This document shows positions 8,468 to 16,698 of a DNA stretch of 28,722 bases, piece by piece. Both the position numbers and the translations under genes were made by a program. Location: positions 1-28,722 of the IMG/VR virus record IMGVR_UViG_3300044987_002856; one strand, 5' to 3'. Each line of letters starts with the position of its first letter. Within the stretch, counting starts at the first letter, position 1. This DNA comes from a virus. The notes under the pieces were generated by a model. That model saw only the letters and a program-made list of their open reading frames with translations. It was not told the origin of the DNA and searched no databases.

Positions 8468-9297
8468 TCTCTAGCCTCCTGGAGGGTTTGCCATGCGGCG
8501 TTTATGCGGGCCGCGTCCATGCCTGCCTGCACCAGCAGGAGGTAGACGGCGGCAAGATTGGATTTTGCGCGCTCCTGGTCGGCGGTGAGCTGGCGCGTCA
8601 TCGAGCGGCGGATGATATCCGGCATGATCAGGTCGGCATCTGCCGGCAGCCCTCGATAACCGAGGGCCAGCAGGTTGAGGTGCAGCGCCGCGAGCTGGTC
8701 GCGGAGGGTCTGCGGGATCCCCGCGGCGGCGGCGCGGACGGCCTCTGCCGGTGTCGATGGCTGGCCGGGGATGATTACCTGCCACATCTCGGTTGATAGA
8801 TAGATGTGATCGCCGAGGCTGATGCGTCCAAATCCGGACGCACCCCAATCGCTGCCCCACGAGTTGGCAATCCGTAGATACGCGCCATCGTATCCCAGCA
8901 GGCAAACGGCATGACTGCCGATGTACATACCCAATGATCTGACCAGCCCATCCGGATAGGGACTCCGCCAGTCATCCGGGATGTTGTACGCGACCAGCAG
9001 CGGGCCGTAAGCAAGGCGGGATATGTCTGGCGTCCGCCGCATTGTCGTGCCTGCAGGGAGCCAGCCAGCGGAATACGCCGCGAAAAAGCCCTCTGGCATA
9101 GTGAGCTTAGTGCCTTTGCCGTCTGGGTAGCGTTTGGCTCGCTCGGCCTGGTAGGCGGCGATGATGGCCTCGTCGTTTGGTCGGGATCCCGTGACGGCCT
9201 CCAGCCAATGCGCAACGGCAAAGACCGTGCAGGCTCCAGATTCTTCGGCATCGCGTCCTGGGTGGACGGTGGCGGACCAGTCAATACGCGGTATCAT
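8464..9297 (-). CDS. Papain-like (C1 family) cysteine protease
   Basis: The product is 277 residues from ATG at 9297, chosen because GGAGG lies 5 nt upstream and the ATG overlaps the previous stop; a start four codons earlier is less likely. The C1 signature is clear in order: Cys23 in SGACTVFA, His129 in GSHAVCLLGYDG and Asn145 in IANSWGSDWGASGFGRISL, which matches the NSWG block of papain. The usual oxyanion-hole Gln six residues before Cys is not present (Ala or Glu there). No signal peptide or propeptide is seen. The C-terminal 100 residues are helical and unassigned. Roles could be virion maturation, host entry, lysis or host-protein cleavage. The catalytic triad is visible; biological role is unknown. 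Confidence 0.75.
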   Translation of the reverse strand: MIPRIDWSATVHPGRDAEESGACTVFAVAHWLEAVTGSRPNDEAIIAAYQAERAKRYPDGKGTKLTMPEGFFAAYSAGWLPAGTTMRRTPDISRLAYGPLLVAYNIPDDWRSPYPDGLVRSLGMYIGSHAVCLLGYDGAYLRIANSWGSDWGASGFGRISLGDHIYLSTEMWQVIIPGQPSTPAEAVRAAAAGIPQTLRDQLAALHLNLLALGYRGLPADADLIMPDIIRRSMTRQLTADQERAKSNLAAVYLLLVQAGMDAARINAAWQTLQEARE

Positions 9298-9779
9298 GAT
9301 TCCTCCCATAGCCTTTGCAGTTCCTGATTGCGGCGCAGCAGGCGTCTGTAGGCCGATGCATACTGCATGGCCGATTTGATGTCATGGCGCTGGCTGACCG
9401 GAATCGCCTTTTCCAATGCAGATCGCAGCTCCTGCAGATAGTCGCGGCGAGCCAAATCCTTGACATGATCATCATCAGATGCTGCAACAGAATCCGGAAG
9501 TAGATCGATATCACATGTCGAAACCACATCTTCCCCAGTGTATGGACGTGACACAACATCGCTCATGCGATTGCGATATTTAAGGATGTATCCGCGGATG
9601 TAGGCATAAATCAGGCGAGCACCGCCAGTGCCATTGGCCCGGCCATCGTGTTTATTGGCGGCCTTGATCAACCCCAGCATGCCGGATGCAACAATATCAT
9701 CGTAGTCGTGGCGGTAGCGATATGGCCTGGAGAGTGCCAAAACCATAGGGCGATATTGCTCGACAATGTCCGCGATCAT
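9294..9779 (-). CDS. Sigma-70 region 2-like protein lacking region 4
   Basis: The product is 161 residues. Residues about 5-72 follow sigma-70 region 2: IVEQYRPMVLALSRPYRYRH, then YDDIVASGMLGLIKAANKHD (compare the family's DLxQEGxxGLIRAxxxFD), then GARLIYAYIRGYILKYRNRM (compare FSTYAxxxIRGAI). This segment normally binds the beta-prime clamp helices and the -10 element. The C-terminal half (RRDYLQELRSALEKAI and following) is helical and charged and does not look like region 4. It starts in an ATGA overlap with AGGTGG 6 nt upstream. It may redirect or block host RNA polymerase, or be an orphan regulator of late genes. The fold call is from motif reading only. Confidence 0.65.
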   Translation of the reverse strand: MIADIVEQYRPMVLALSRPYRYRHDYDDIVASGMLGLIKAANKHDGRANGTGGARLIYAYIRGYILKYRNRMSDVVSRPYTGEDVVSTCDIDLLPDSVAASDDDHVKDLARRDYLQELRSALEKAIPVSQRHDIKSAMQYASAYRRLLRRNQELQRLWEES

Positions 9780-10486
9780 GGTGCCACCTGCAGGGTGTGG
9801 CGGCGGTAGCAGAGCGGATCGGCGAGCGACTGGATGATGATCTCGGTCGCGCCGCCCTGGATGTCGCTGACGGCCCAGACGGCGCTGTTGGTCGTAGCCC
9901 CCTGGTTGGAGTCTATCGACGCAAAGACGGCCTGCGCTGACCAGTCGTTAGTCGTCCCGACCGCGCGGGTACCAAGCTGCACCAGGCTGCCAGCGCCGGC
10001 GGCCACCCAGCGCAGGGTGGTGTTGCTGCCGTTGGTCACGGCAGAAGGCGGGTTGACCAGGTGAATACCGGAAATGACGACGGCAGAGGCCTGCACGGCG
10101 AGCGTGCGGCCGTACTGGGGCAAAGAGCTGACGCGGACGATTCCGGCAGAGGTCAGCCACTCCGGGGCATCCGGTAGATTAAACGTCCACGTGTTGTCGC
10201 CGTACTGGCTGGGCACGCCATTGGCCAGAGGGCGGTAGACGCTGCCGCCGTTGAGGCTGATGTCCAGGTTGACCCGCTCCGGGGCCATCGTCATCCAAGG
10301 ATAGCGGGATTGCACGGCGGCTGCAGTGGAGTTGCTTGGCCAGTTCCAGGTGATTGGATACGGGCCGGCGGCCATGGCGGCAGAGGCCAGCATTAGACAC
10401 ACCCCGCACGCATATTGCATGACTCTGGTGGGTACGATTGCGGAGACCGGCACACGCCGGTCCGCTATGCGTGCGGGGTAGATCAC
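9776..10486 (-). CDS. Exported protein of the tail region, unknown function
   Basis: GTG at 10486 is the chosen start because it overlaps the fibre stop as GTGA and has GGAGG 7 nt upstream; the frame is open further but would overlap the fibre gene by 52 nt. The 236-residue product has a long basic N-region (RIADRRVPVSAIVPTRV) followed by a Sec-type hydrophobic core and cleavage motif (CLMLASAAMAAG). The mature part is beta-rich with many Thr, Asn and Ser and possibly one Ig-like domain. Its place directly after the fibre suggests a fibre-associated or host-surface protein. A signal peptide on a virion gene is odd and noted separately. Confidence 0.55.
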   Translation of the reverse strand: MIYPARIADRRVPVSAIVPTRVMQYACGVCLMLASAAMAAGPYPITWNWPSNSTAAAVQSRYPWMTMAPERVNLDISLNGGSVYRPLANGVPSQYGDNTWTFNLPDAPEWLTSAGIVRVSSLPQYGRTLAVQASAVVISGIHLVNPPSAVTNGSNTTLRWVAAGAGSLVQLGTRAVGTTNDWSAQAVFASIDSNQGATTNSAVWAVSDIQGGATEIIIQSLADPLCYRRHTLQVAP

Positions 10487-13400
10487 GGGTACGCCTCCAA
10501 AACAACGCGGTTGGTGACGCCGGACGCAACCCATAGCAGATTCGTGCCACCTGAGATGAGTAAAACAGTCCCCTTAATTTTGATCTCATCGCCATCTGCC
10601 GGCAGACGCACAACTGGCATACCGCCAAATGTTGAGCCCCAGCCGGTGGCGGTGGGGTTGGTGACGTAGTTAATGACGTTTGGAGAGGATGCGTAGATAT
10701 TAGCGCCAGCGGACGGATTGTTGCCGTAAAATGTCACGTTCGTAAGCACATCGCAGCCTTCAAACGCATATGTTCCAATGCTAGTCACTTGTCCAAGATT
10801 GGCGACCGTGAGTGCGTCGCATGAGTCGAATGCGGCATCGCCAAGGCTTGTTAAGTTGGGGAAGTTTACGCTTGGTAGTATAATGCAACCGCCAAACGCA
10901 TTATAGCCAATACTTGTCACATTTTGAAGAGTAACGTTTGTAAGGATAGAGCAACTGCAAAATGCATTTTCGCCAATGCTCTTTATATTATCCCCACCTT
11001 TCACAGATGTTATATTAGACCCGGCTTGACCAGGCGAGAACAGCGACTCGCCTAGGCTACGCACCGGTACCCCGTCTAGCATGTCCGGAATCACGACATT
11101 CGCGGGGCCGCTGTAGTTGGTCAACGTGATCTCTAATCCATCGCTGATCCATTGCCAGTTGGTTGCGTCTGCCGGATTTTGCCAAGCCGAGAAGATGTCG
11201 TTAGTGAACGGAGCGATTACGGCCTGGGCGGCGCTGGTCGCGGCGGGAGCTTGGATATAGCCGAGCAGCGTCCAGGGAGTGCCAGTGGAGTATCCGGCAG
11301 AGGCATGGTTGCCCCAGGAGTAGGCGGTAGACCAGGTACCGGTAGGCCATGCCTCGACGGACTGCAGGCGCGTGTTGATCGCGCCGACCGTGCCTGTGGT
11401 GGCGTAACCGGTCAGGCCCGTTATGGTTTTCCCGGACCGCATTGACAGGCCGGCGACGCCCCAGTCAGCGACCAGGTTCCCGGCGGCCACGTAGGTCCAG
11501 ACATCCTCGGCGGATCGATACCAGCCGGTGTCCGGATCCGAGACGGTGGAGAGCGCAGGCTGGGCGGCGCTGCCGTCGTAGAGGCGGACGTTGGCGGTGA
11601 GGTTGCTCTGCAGGATGTTGATCGTGCCCATCGGGATCGTCAGCCCATCGCGGCCAAACCAGCCCACAATCTGCTGATCAAGCACGACCGGCATGATGGA
11701 GTTGGTGCCGTACATGGCACGGTAGAAGGCGGCCGCGTTGGCGGGGACAGACTCGATGCTGTTCGTTCCAGCGGAATAGACCAGGTTTGACGACAGGACC
11801 GACTGCCAGACGATCTTACCCTGCGCAAGGTCATAAACCGGAGTGGTCTGGTTCACCGTGGGGGTGTCGATTACCTTGCCCCGGATCCGGGCGACGGTGC
11901 TCGTCTGCAGGTGGCTGCCGGTCACGTCGCCGCTGATCGCGACGCCGCCAGCCTCTGCCGCCGATACCCGGGCGGCCAGCGCCAGGTGGTCTACCTGCGT
12001 GGCTCGGAGCGCTACGGCCGCGTCCAGCTCGAACTGTGTCGCCATGTCCACGTAGCGGTGCTCGCTGACACTCTGGTACCAGATCAGGCCGTAGCCGTTG
12101 GCTCGGGCAGTGTTGTTGACGATCCCCTGGGCGATCTTGTCCACTCGGTACCCCGTCGCGAACGTACCGGAGATGTCGCCAGTGGCGGCCAGTGTCCGGA
12201 CGTACTGCACGTTGACGGCCTCACGGAGCTGGTCGCCGGGCGGGGTATCGACCAGCAGGTGCAGCCCGGCAAAGTCCCGCGAGAACGCTACCCTCTCCGG
12301 GAATGTCCATGTGTAGAAGTCCACCTGGCCTACCGTGAGCGAGGATCCGGATGTGTTGCGCAGTTTGACGCCGAACATATTGGTCGCGACGATGTTGTCA
12401 CGGGTGGCATCGTACCCGAACCAGGTAGCGGCGGTGGTGTTGCTGGCGTACTGTGCTGACCAGATGCCTGCAGAGGGCGTCAGGACGATCCGGCTGACGC
12501 ACTGGGTGGCGGACAAAAGGATGTATCCGACATCCGCTGTCAGGATCAGGTTGCCATCGAGGATATTGGCGTTGTAAGCCATCCATCCTTTGTTGTGCTG
12601 CCAGACCCCGCTGGCGATCTCCAGCCAGTTTGAGCTCGCGAACGACTCGGTTAACTGATGGGTGTGGTCATTACCGTCCACCAGCCCGCGCACCTCGCTG
12701 ATCTCCGTATCCACGTAGGATTTGGAAACGGCGTTCGACTGGAGATTGGCGATGCTGCTGTTGATCCCGGAGAGGTCAACGCTGCCGTGCACATAGCGGT
12801 TGAGGTTGGTTGACCACACGATAGCCTGTTGGTTGCCTGGCACATCATTGGCCAGCGGCAGCGTGCGACCGCGGGTGGCGACCACAACGGCGTTGGAGCT
12901 TTGCCCCGTCACGTCCCCGTTCATGGTGGCCCCAGCGGCGGCCGCCGCGATCGCCACATCCTGCCCGGCATCGCGGATCACCTGCCCGGACGCCTGCGCC
13001 TGCAGGTTGCTGGTCAAGCCGGCGGCGGCTACCGCGAGGGCCTGGTCCTGCGCCGCGTTGGTTTGTCCGGCCTGCACGATGTACGCCTGCAGGTTGCTGG
13101 TGACGCCAGCAACGCCGTCGCCGACCAGGTCGGTGACGTTGCTGATGGCGGCGTCGTGGCCGTCGATGCGGTTATTGATGGCGAGTACGTCGCCGGGGCC
13201 TGCGAACGGGGCGGCTTCCGGGTGCAGATGCTCGGTGACAAGCGACCAGTCAACCACCTCCGTGATCTCCGGTACGCGGTTGGTGGCATCGCCCTCGACG
13301 ATGCCGCGCAGTTTGATGGTGCCTGCGGCGCGCGGGTTGACCCCGTTGGTGCTCTGGGTGATGAAGTTGTAGGAAAGGCTGCTGACGGTGCCGGTCGGTA

Positions 13401-13782
13401 CGTTTCCCGGGCTCCACGTAACGCGGATCACCCCGCTCGTGGCGTTGTGGACGCTTCCGCTGGCGGAGTAGTATGTCCCTTCCGCCATGCCTGCATGACG
13501 GTAGCGCATGCGGACCTCGTAGACGGCGGACAGGTCCATCGGCTGGGAAAGGTTCAGGAAACGCGGCTCCAGGATGACCGTCTCCCCGCGGTAGAGTTCC
13601 AGCGGGAACACGGCCGGGCGCGTGGTCTCGACATCCCAGGGTATTACCGTGACATCCCCTTCCGCTGCATTGACTCTGCAGCCGCCCAGAATGAACGATG
13701 CAACAAACACCCAGAACACGACACCGCAGAGGATAGCCGACAGCCAGAAGAAGAACCCGGAAACCAATGCTTTCAATGTCAT
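10483..13782 (-). CDS. Large tail fibre with N-terminal membrane/signal segment and BspA-like LRR C-terminus
   Basis: The product is 1099 residues, the largest in the window. Residues about 9-33 are a hydrophobic segment ending ILGGC, a possible signal or lipobox. Residues about 45-175 are beta-rich and resemble the upper-baseplate (BppU) N-terminal type (VFPLELYRGETVILEPRFL). The long middle has repeated Ala-rich and Asn/Thr-rich segments (TSNLQAQASG, SGDVTG motifs) typical of trimeric fibres. Residues about 890-1045 carry BspA-type leucine-rich repeats: NVVIPDMLDGVPVRSLGES, then several copies of SIG-x(2-3)-AF-x-x-C (NAFCSC, NAFGGC, AAFDSC, YAFEGC). The DNA for this part is visibly more AT-rich than its flanks, suggesting recent acquisition. 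Likely host recognition protein. Confidence 0.7.
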   Translation of the reverse strand: MTLKALVSGFFFWLSAILCGVVFWVFVASFILGGCRVNAAEGDVTVIPWDVETTRPAVFPLELYRGETVILEPRFLNLSQPMDLSAVYEVRMRYRHAGMAEGTYYSASGSVHNATSGVIRVTWSPGNVPTGTVSSLSYNFITQSTNGVNPRAAGTIKLRGIVEGDATNRVPEITEVVDWSLVTEHLHPEAAPFAGPGDVLAINNRIDGHDAAISNVTDLVGDGVAGVTSNLQAYIVQAGQTNAAQDQALAVAAAGLTSNLQAQASGQVIRDAGQDVAIAAAAAGATMNGDVTGQSSNAVVVATRGRTLPLANDVPGNQQAIVWSTNLNRYVHGSVDLSGINSSIANLQSNAVSKSYVDTEISEVRGLVDGNDHTHQLTESFASSNWLEIASGVWQHNKGWMAYNANILDGNLILTADVGYILLSATQCVSRIVLTPSAGIWSAQYASNTTAATWFGYDATRDNIVATNMFGVKLRNTSGSSLTVGQVDFYTWTFPERVAFSRDFAGLHLLVDTPPGDQLREAVNVQYVRTLAATGDISGTFATGYRVDKIAQGIVNNTARANGYGLIWYQSVSEHRYVDMATQFELDAAVALRATQVDHLALAARVSAAEAGGVAISGDVTGSHLQTSTVARIRGKVIDTPTVNQTTPVYDLAQGKIVWQSVLSSNLVYSAGTNSIESVPANAAAFYRAMYGTNSIMPVVLDQQIVGWFGRDGLTIPMGTINILQSNLTANVRLYDGSAAQPALSTVSDPDTGWYRSAEDVWTYVAAGNLVADWGVAGLSMRSGKTITGLTGYATTGTVGAINTRLQSVEAWPTGTWSTAYSWGNHASAGYSTGTPWTLLGYIQAPAATSAAQAVIAPFTNDIFSAWQNPADATNWQWISDGLEITLTNYSGPANVVIPDMLDGVPVRSLGESLFSPGQAGSNITSVKGGDNIKSIGENAFCSCSILTNVTLQNVTSIGYNAFGGCIILPSVNFPNLTSLGDAAFDSCDALTVANLGQVTSIGTYAFEGCDVLTNVTFYGNNPSAGANIYASSPNVINYVTNPTATGWGSTFGGMPVVRLPADGDEIKIKGTVLLISGGTNLLWVASGVTNRVVLEAYP

Positions 13783-14186
13783 GACGATACTCCCGCGATG
13801 AATGTGTATCTGATCTGGAGCGTCACGCCGATCTGGACCAGACTGTAGCTCTGCAAGGCGGCATCCGCGAAACTGCGGGTGCCGCCGCCGTCGTAGGTGA
13901 TCACCAGCGTGCCAGCGGTATTACTGTTCAAGAAGGCGGAGATTGCCGCCTCGGCCAGGGCGTTCGTGGCGTACTCGGTCTCGGTGGAGAACGAGATGGT
14001 CTCGACCTTGCCGCCCCGGCCGATGGGGCGGGCGTGCGTCTTGCGGATGGGCAGGCGCGTCTGCACCTGGTACCCGCCGTCAATCTCCAGCCGTCCGATC
14101 GGTCCCTGCGCCTGGCCAAGCACGCGGGCATGGCCGTGGCAAAGGGTGGTTGACCCGCCGCCGGTATGATTGAGCACAATCTGCAC
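13779..14186 (-). CDS. Small tail-region protein, unrecognised
   Basis: The product is 135 residues. It starts at GTG (14186) 24 nt after the tail tube gene with a GGGGGTG-type site upstream, and ends in an ATGA overlap with the fibre gene. The sequence is beta-rich with a GRLEIDGGYQVQTRLPI segment, a helix near ALAEAAISAFLN and no hydrophobic signal. In siphoviruses this position often holds a tail assembly chaperone pair made by frameshifting, but I see no second frame or slippery heptamer. It may be a tail-completion or minor tail protein. Function is inferred from location only. Confidence 0.5.
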   Translation of the reverse strand: MQIVLNHTGGGSTTLCHGHARVLGQAQGPIGRLEIDGGYQVQTRLPIRKTHARPIGRGGKVETISFSTETEYATNALAEAAISAFLNSNTAGTLVITYDGGGTRSFADAALQSYSLVQIGVTLQIRYTFIAGVSS

Positions 14187-14210
14187 GCCGCACCCCCTTC
14201 GAGCCTGCCG

Positions 14211-15137
14211 TTATGCCGCCGCGATGGCCAGCGTGCCGACAGCACCCATCCCGGTGCTCTCGAAGCCGATCTCGCCGCTACGCAGCGAGGTGGACCCCCA
14301 CTGGCAGGGACCTTCCACGACGCTGATGCCGTTGAGCACCACAATCAGCCCGCCGACTGCTCCGGTGATGGTCAGCGTGTAAGCCGTGCCGCCGTCGATC
14401 TGGCTGCCGAGGGCCGCGCCGGAAGGCTTCATGTAGCCGAGGATGTCGTCATAGTCCAGGTTGGCGATGCTGGCCTTTGCTTTCCACGTCACGCCCTTGA
14501 CCTTCTTGTCCACCGTGCCGATGCTGTTGATGTAGCGCTCTTCCAGCTGTGGCTCGATCGAGACCTTCCACGCGCCATCGGTAAAAAGCGTCACCGGGGA
14601 GGCTCCGCCGCTGAGCACGGCGGTGTAGGGCACGGCGATGATGTCGGCATCGCTGAACGTCTCGCTGTAGGCCGTGGTGCCGGTGGTGTAGAGACTGGCG
14701 GCCGTGGCCCGCTCCAGCCCGCTGCCGATCAGGTGCCCGATCGTGCACTGCCCGAAGGCGGTCTCGCGCGGGTCGAGGATCAGCTCCGGAGGCTGCTCGA
14801 CGGCGCTGCTGGTGAACTGCACCCAGTTGCCATCGGTGCCGTGGATCTTGCAGATGGTATCGGTCGCCCCGAATACGGAGGTATTGACCGCGACGGTCCG
14901 GCACCAGGCCGGGAAGAGCGCGGCGATGATGTCCGCCGTGATGCGCCCGGCGGGGGTGAAGGTGGTCTGCGCCTTGCCGTCCGCCCGGCGCGGCTTGCCC
15001 TCGCCGTGCGTGGAGACCATCGGCCTCCAGGGCGCGAGGTCAGGTGTCGAGACGATGTTCTCCTTGGCGAACAGCTTGAGCGTTCCCAGTACCAGCGATC
15101 CCGGTCCGTCAAATATGGCGTTGCGTGCGATTCCCAT
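14211..15137 (-). CDS. Major tail tube protein
   Basis: The product is 308 residues, preceded by AAAGGAGAAAGATC before ATG. It is rich in beta-forming residues, with a C-terminal Ig-like-looking segment (AYTLTITGAVGGLIVVLNGI) and many Gly/Thr, as expected for the tube subunit that polymerises around the tape measure. The N-terminal MGIARNAIFDGPGSLVLG resembles tube proteins that begin with a short segment followed by a pore-lining strand. It lies after the neck genes and before the fibre gene. Size is within the range for tube proteins carrying an additional C-terminal domain. A contractile system would need a sheath gene next to it; none is present, which supports a non-contractile tail. Confidence 0.6.
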   Translation of the reverse strand: MGIARNAIFDGPGSLVLGTLKLFAKENIVSTPDLAPWRPMVSTHGEGKPRRADGKAQTTFTPAGRITADIIAALFPAWCRTVAVNTSVFGATDTICKIHGTDGNWVQFTSSAVEQPPELILDPRETAFGQCTIGHLIGSGLERATAASLYTTGTTAYSETFSDADIIAVPYTAVLSGGASPVTLFTDGAWKVSIEPQLEERYINSIGTVDKKVKGVTWKAKASIANLDYDDILGYMKPSGAALGSQIDGGTAYTLTITGAVGGLIVVLNGISVVEGPCQWGSTSLRSGEIGFESTGMGAVGTLAIAAA

Positions 15138-15149
15138 GATCTTTCTCCT

Positions 15150-15593
15150 TTATTCTTCCTTTGCGAGCTGGACGATCGTCTGGAACGTGTTCCGGCAGAT
15201 GACCAGCCCCTTTTCATCGAATGTGTCCGTGTCCACGTGCGGCAGCGACTTGCCCCGCACCCAAATCCTGTTGTGCAGATGGGCGGCCACCTGCTCACCG
15301 GCGGCGTTCGCGCTGATCTGCGTCCCCTTCGCGCTCTGGTTGAACATCACGTTCTCCAGTACATCCACGACGAGCTTGCACTCGAGGGTTACGTAGGGAG
15401 CCCCCGGCGTGATGTTCTTCCCTCCGGGGGTATGCACCAGCACCAGGATCCCCGTCTTGCTCTTGAGCGTGACGTTCAGCTCCGTGCGCAGGTCCTTCTT
15501 GCGCTCCCATACGATCGGGAGCCGCTGGAAGAACCGCTCCGCCGTGAGGAGGGCCACCACGCTCTGCTGACAGGTTTCCAGTGCCGATGCCAT
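15150..15593 (-). CDS. Neck or tail terminator-like protein
   Basis: The product is 147 residues, starting 3 nt after the upstream stop with AAGGGGG before ATG. It combines an N-terminal helix (CQQSVVALLTAERFFQRLPI) with alternating strands and a helix, the layout typical of tail terminator or tail-completion proteins in the position of Mu gp37. A VLVHTPGGKN turn and a conserved-looking EVQLKCE-type strand pattern (TLECKLVVDVLENVMFN) also fit. It would close the tail tube and dock it to the head. Sequence similarity to a named family is not certain; the call rests on order and secondary-structure pattern. Confidence 0.45.
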   Translation of the reverse strand: MASALETCQQSVVALLTAERFFQRLPIVWERKKDLRTELNVTLKSKTGILVLVHTPGGKNITPGAPYVTLECKLVVDVLENVMFNQSAKGTQISANAAGEQVAAHLHNRIWVRGKSLPHVDTDTFDEKGLVICRNTFQTIVQLAKEE

Positions 15594-15596
15594 CGG

Positions 15597-15860
15597 TTAT
15601 TCCCCCTTGCCGGTCCGGATGGTGATGGTCATGCCGTCCACCCCGCACATCACGCGGTAGCGCTCGGCCTGGATATTGCCGCGCGCGGCGACCTGGGCGG
15701 CCGCCTCCATCGCCTCCACATTGGTGCCGGCGAACCCGGCGAGCATCACCGCGCCGGGCTGCTTGGTCGCCCCGTGCCGGAAACCGGCCTCGCGGGCTTC
15801 GGCATCCAGCGTGCGAGGTTCCTTCGCCCCGGCTCCCGGGGTGGCCTTCGCGCCGCTCAC
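15597..15860 (-). CDS. Small protein of the head-tail junction region, unrecognised
   Basis: The product is 87 residues. It overlaps the upstream gene by 4 nt (ATGA), which supports translation in this frame. The N-terminal third is Ala/Gly-rich and polar; a helix with VEAMEAAAQVAARGNIQAE follows, then a short strand pair (MCGVDGMTITIRTGKGE). No signal peptide, Cys pair or HTH is visible. Location between the connector-like gene and neck gene suggests a minor morphogenesis role, but nothing in the sequence proves this. Confidence 0.45.
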   Translation of the reverse strand: MSGAKATPGAGAKEPRTLDAEAREAGFRHGATKQPGAVMLAGFAGTNVEAMEAAAQVAARGNIQAERYRVMCGVDGMTITIRTGKGE

Positions 15861-16123
15861 GCCGCACCGCCTTCCAGCTCCTGCAGGCCGGTGATGACCA
15901 GCACCAGGGATCCGTGATGCTGGTAGCTGCGCATGTCCACGCGCTGCATGCCGGCGGCGGCGATCGCGGCGTCGGCCCGCTCGAACACGTCCGCCGATCC
16001 GGTCGGCAGCCGCAGCAGGGCGGTGCCTTTCTCATCCTCGCGGACAAGCTCCCAGCCCGCAGGCAGCTGGGATTGCAGGGTCGGGTTCTCGATCAGGTCT
16101 TCCTTGTCTTTTTTCTTGGCCAT
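15857..16123 (-). CDS. Small protein of the head-tail junction region, unrecognised
   Basis: The product is 88 residues with a strongly basic/acidic start (MAKKKDKEDLIEN), and AGAGGA about 8 nt before ATG. The middle section (GWELVREDEKGTALLRLP) looks like a small mixed alpha/beta fold. It ends in a 4-nt overlap with the next gene. No family is recognised. It is transcribed with gp36-like and neck genes and is probably a minor head-tail joining or structural component. Confidence 0.45.
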   Translation of the reverse strand: MAKKKDKEDLIENPTLQSQLPAGWELVREDEKGTALLRLPTGSADVFERADAAIAAAGMQRVDMRSYQHHGSLVLVITGLQELEGGAA

Positions 16124-16150
16124 GGTCTTTTCCTCTTGTCGGGTTGCGTT

Positions 16151-16597
16151 TCAGATGCCGTCCTGGAGCGATTCGGTCCAGCGGCGGTCAGGGGTTGAGA
16201 TGCGTGGGGATTGGGCGGCGCTCTGTCCGGCGTTGTCCGGATCCTCGATCGCGAATAGGCCGCTGGTAACATCATTGCGCAGGATGTCGATGGCCACGTC
16301 GCGGGATTTGGCGCGCTGCTTGGAATCGTCGATCAGCACGCCGCCCGCGCGGGTGTTGAGGTCCACGATGCAGATGTCGGCGGCAAGCAGGATCAGGCTG
16401 TCGGGCAGCGTGCCGGCAGCCCCGAGGGTGTTGCGGCGGCATCCGGCGACGAACCCGCGCACCAGGTCCGTGGTCAGCGCGATCTGCGCGGCCACGGGAT
16501 CGCCCTGGCTGTCGCCCAGCAGGACTTCCCGCATGGTCTCCAGCTCCGCGCCGCTAATCCGCTGCAGCAGGTCCGCTTCTGTCATCGCTCTCCACAT
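16151..16597 (-). CDS. Mu gp36-like (DUF1320) head-tail connector
   Basis: The product is 148 residues from ATG at 16597, with AGGAG 7 nt upstream; a second ATG four codons later is less well spaced. The protein is largely helical with the pattern of DUF1320 proteins: EADLLQRISGAELETM at the start, a helix ending LVRGFVAGCRR, then a segment SRDVAIDILRNDVT. Members of this family sit next to the capsid gene in Mu-like phages and bind the portal as a head-closure component. Order here (capsid, then this gene, then neck genes) fits. The terminator-like hairpin just upstream suggests lower expression than the capsid gene. Confidence 0.6.
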   Translation of the reverse strand: MWRAMTEADLLQRISGAELETMREVLLGDSQGDPVAAQIALTTDLVRGFVAGCRRNTLGAAGTLPDSLILLAADICIVDLNTRAGGVLIDDSKQRAKSRDVAIDILRNDVTSGLFAIEDPDNAGQSAAQSPRISTPDRRWTESLQDGI

Positions 16598-16629
16598 CGC
16601 CTGTCTCCTGGTTCCTGGTTCCTGTTTTC

Positions 16630-16676
16630 AAAAAGGTCGCGCGCCTGTGTTGCTTTTCATCGGCTGCAGGCGCGCG
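16630..16676 (-). terminator. Partial Rho-independent terminator after the capsid block
   Basis: CGCGCGCCTG at 16638-16647 is an exact 10-bp inverted copy of CAGGCGCGCG at 16667-16676, separated by 19 nt. On the minus strand the second arm is followed by ACC and then TTTTT (16634-16630). This has the layout of an intrinsic terminator in the leftward transcript, though the loop is long. Genes downstream stay in the same direction, so it probably attenuates rather than stops transcription. Confidence 0.55.
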
Positions 16677-16698
16677 CCCGGCAGATGAGGGGTGTGGA

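Noticed and set aside
12800-13848. Plus-strand frames opposite the fibre start
   Set aside because: The minus-strand fibre gene is continuous with coupled neighbours, and the plus frames are antisense.
13779-14186. Frameshifted tail assembly chaperone
   Set aside because: No slippery heptamer or overlapping second frame was found between the tail tube and fibre genes.
14166-15917. Long plus-strand open frame (583 codons) opposite the tail genes
   Set aside because: It spans three minus-strand genes with good ribosome sites and overlaps. Its product is low-complexity and Arg/Gly/Asp/His-rich, as expected from antisense GC-rich DNA.
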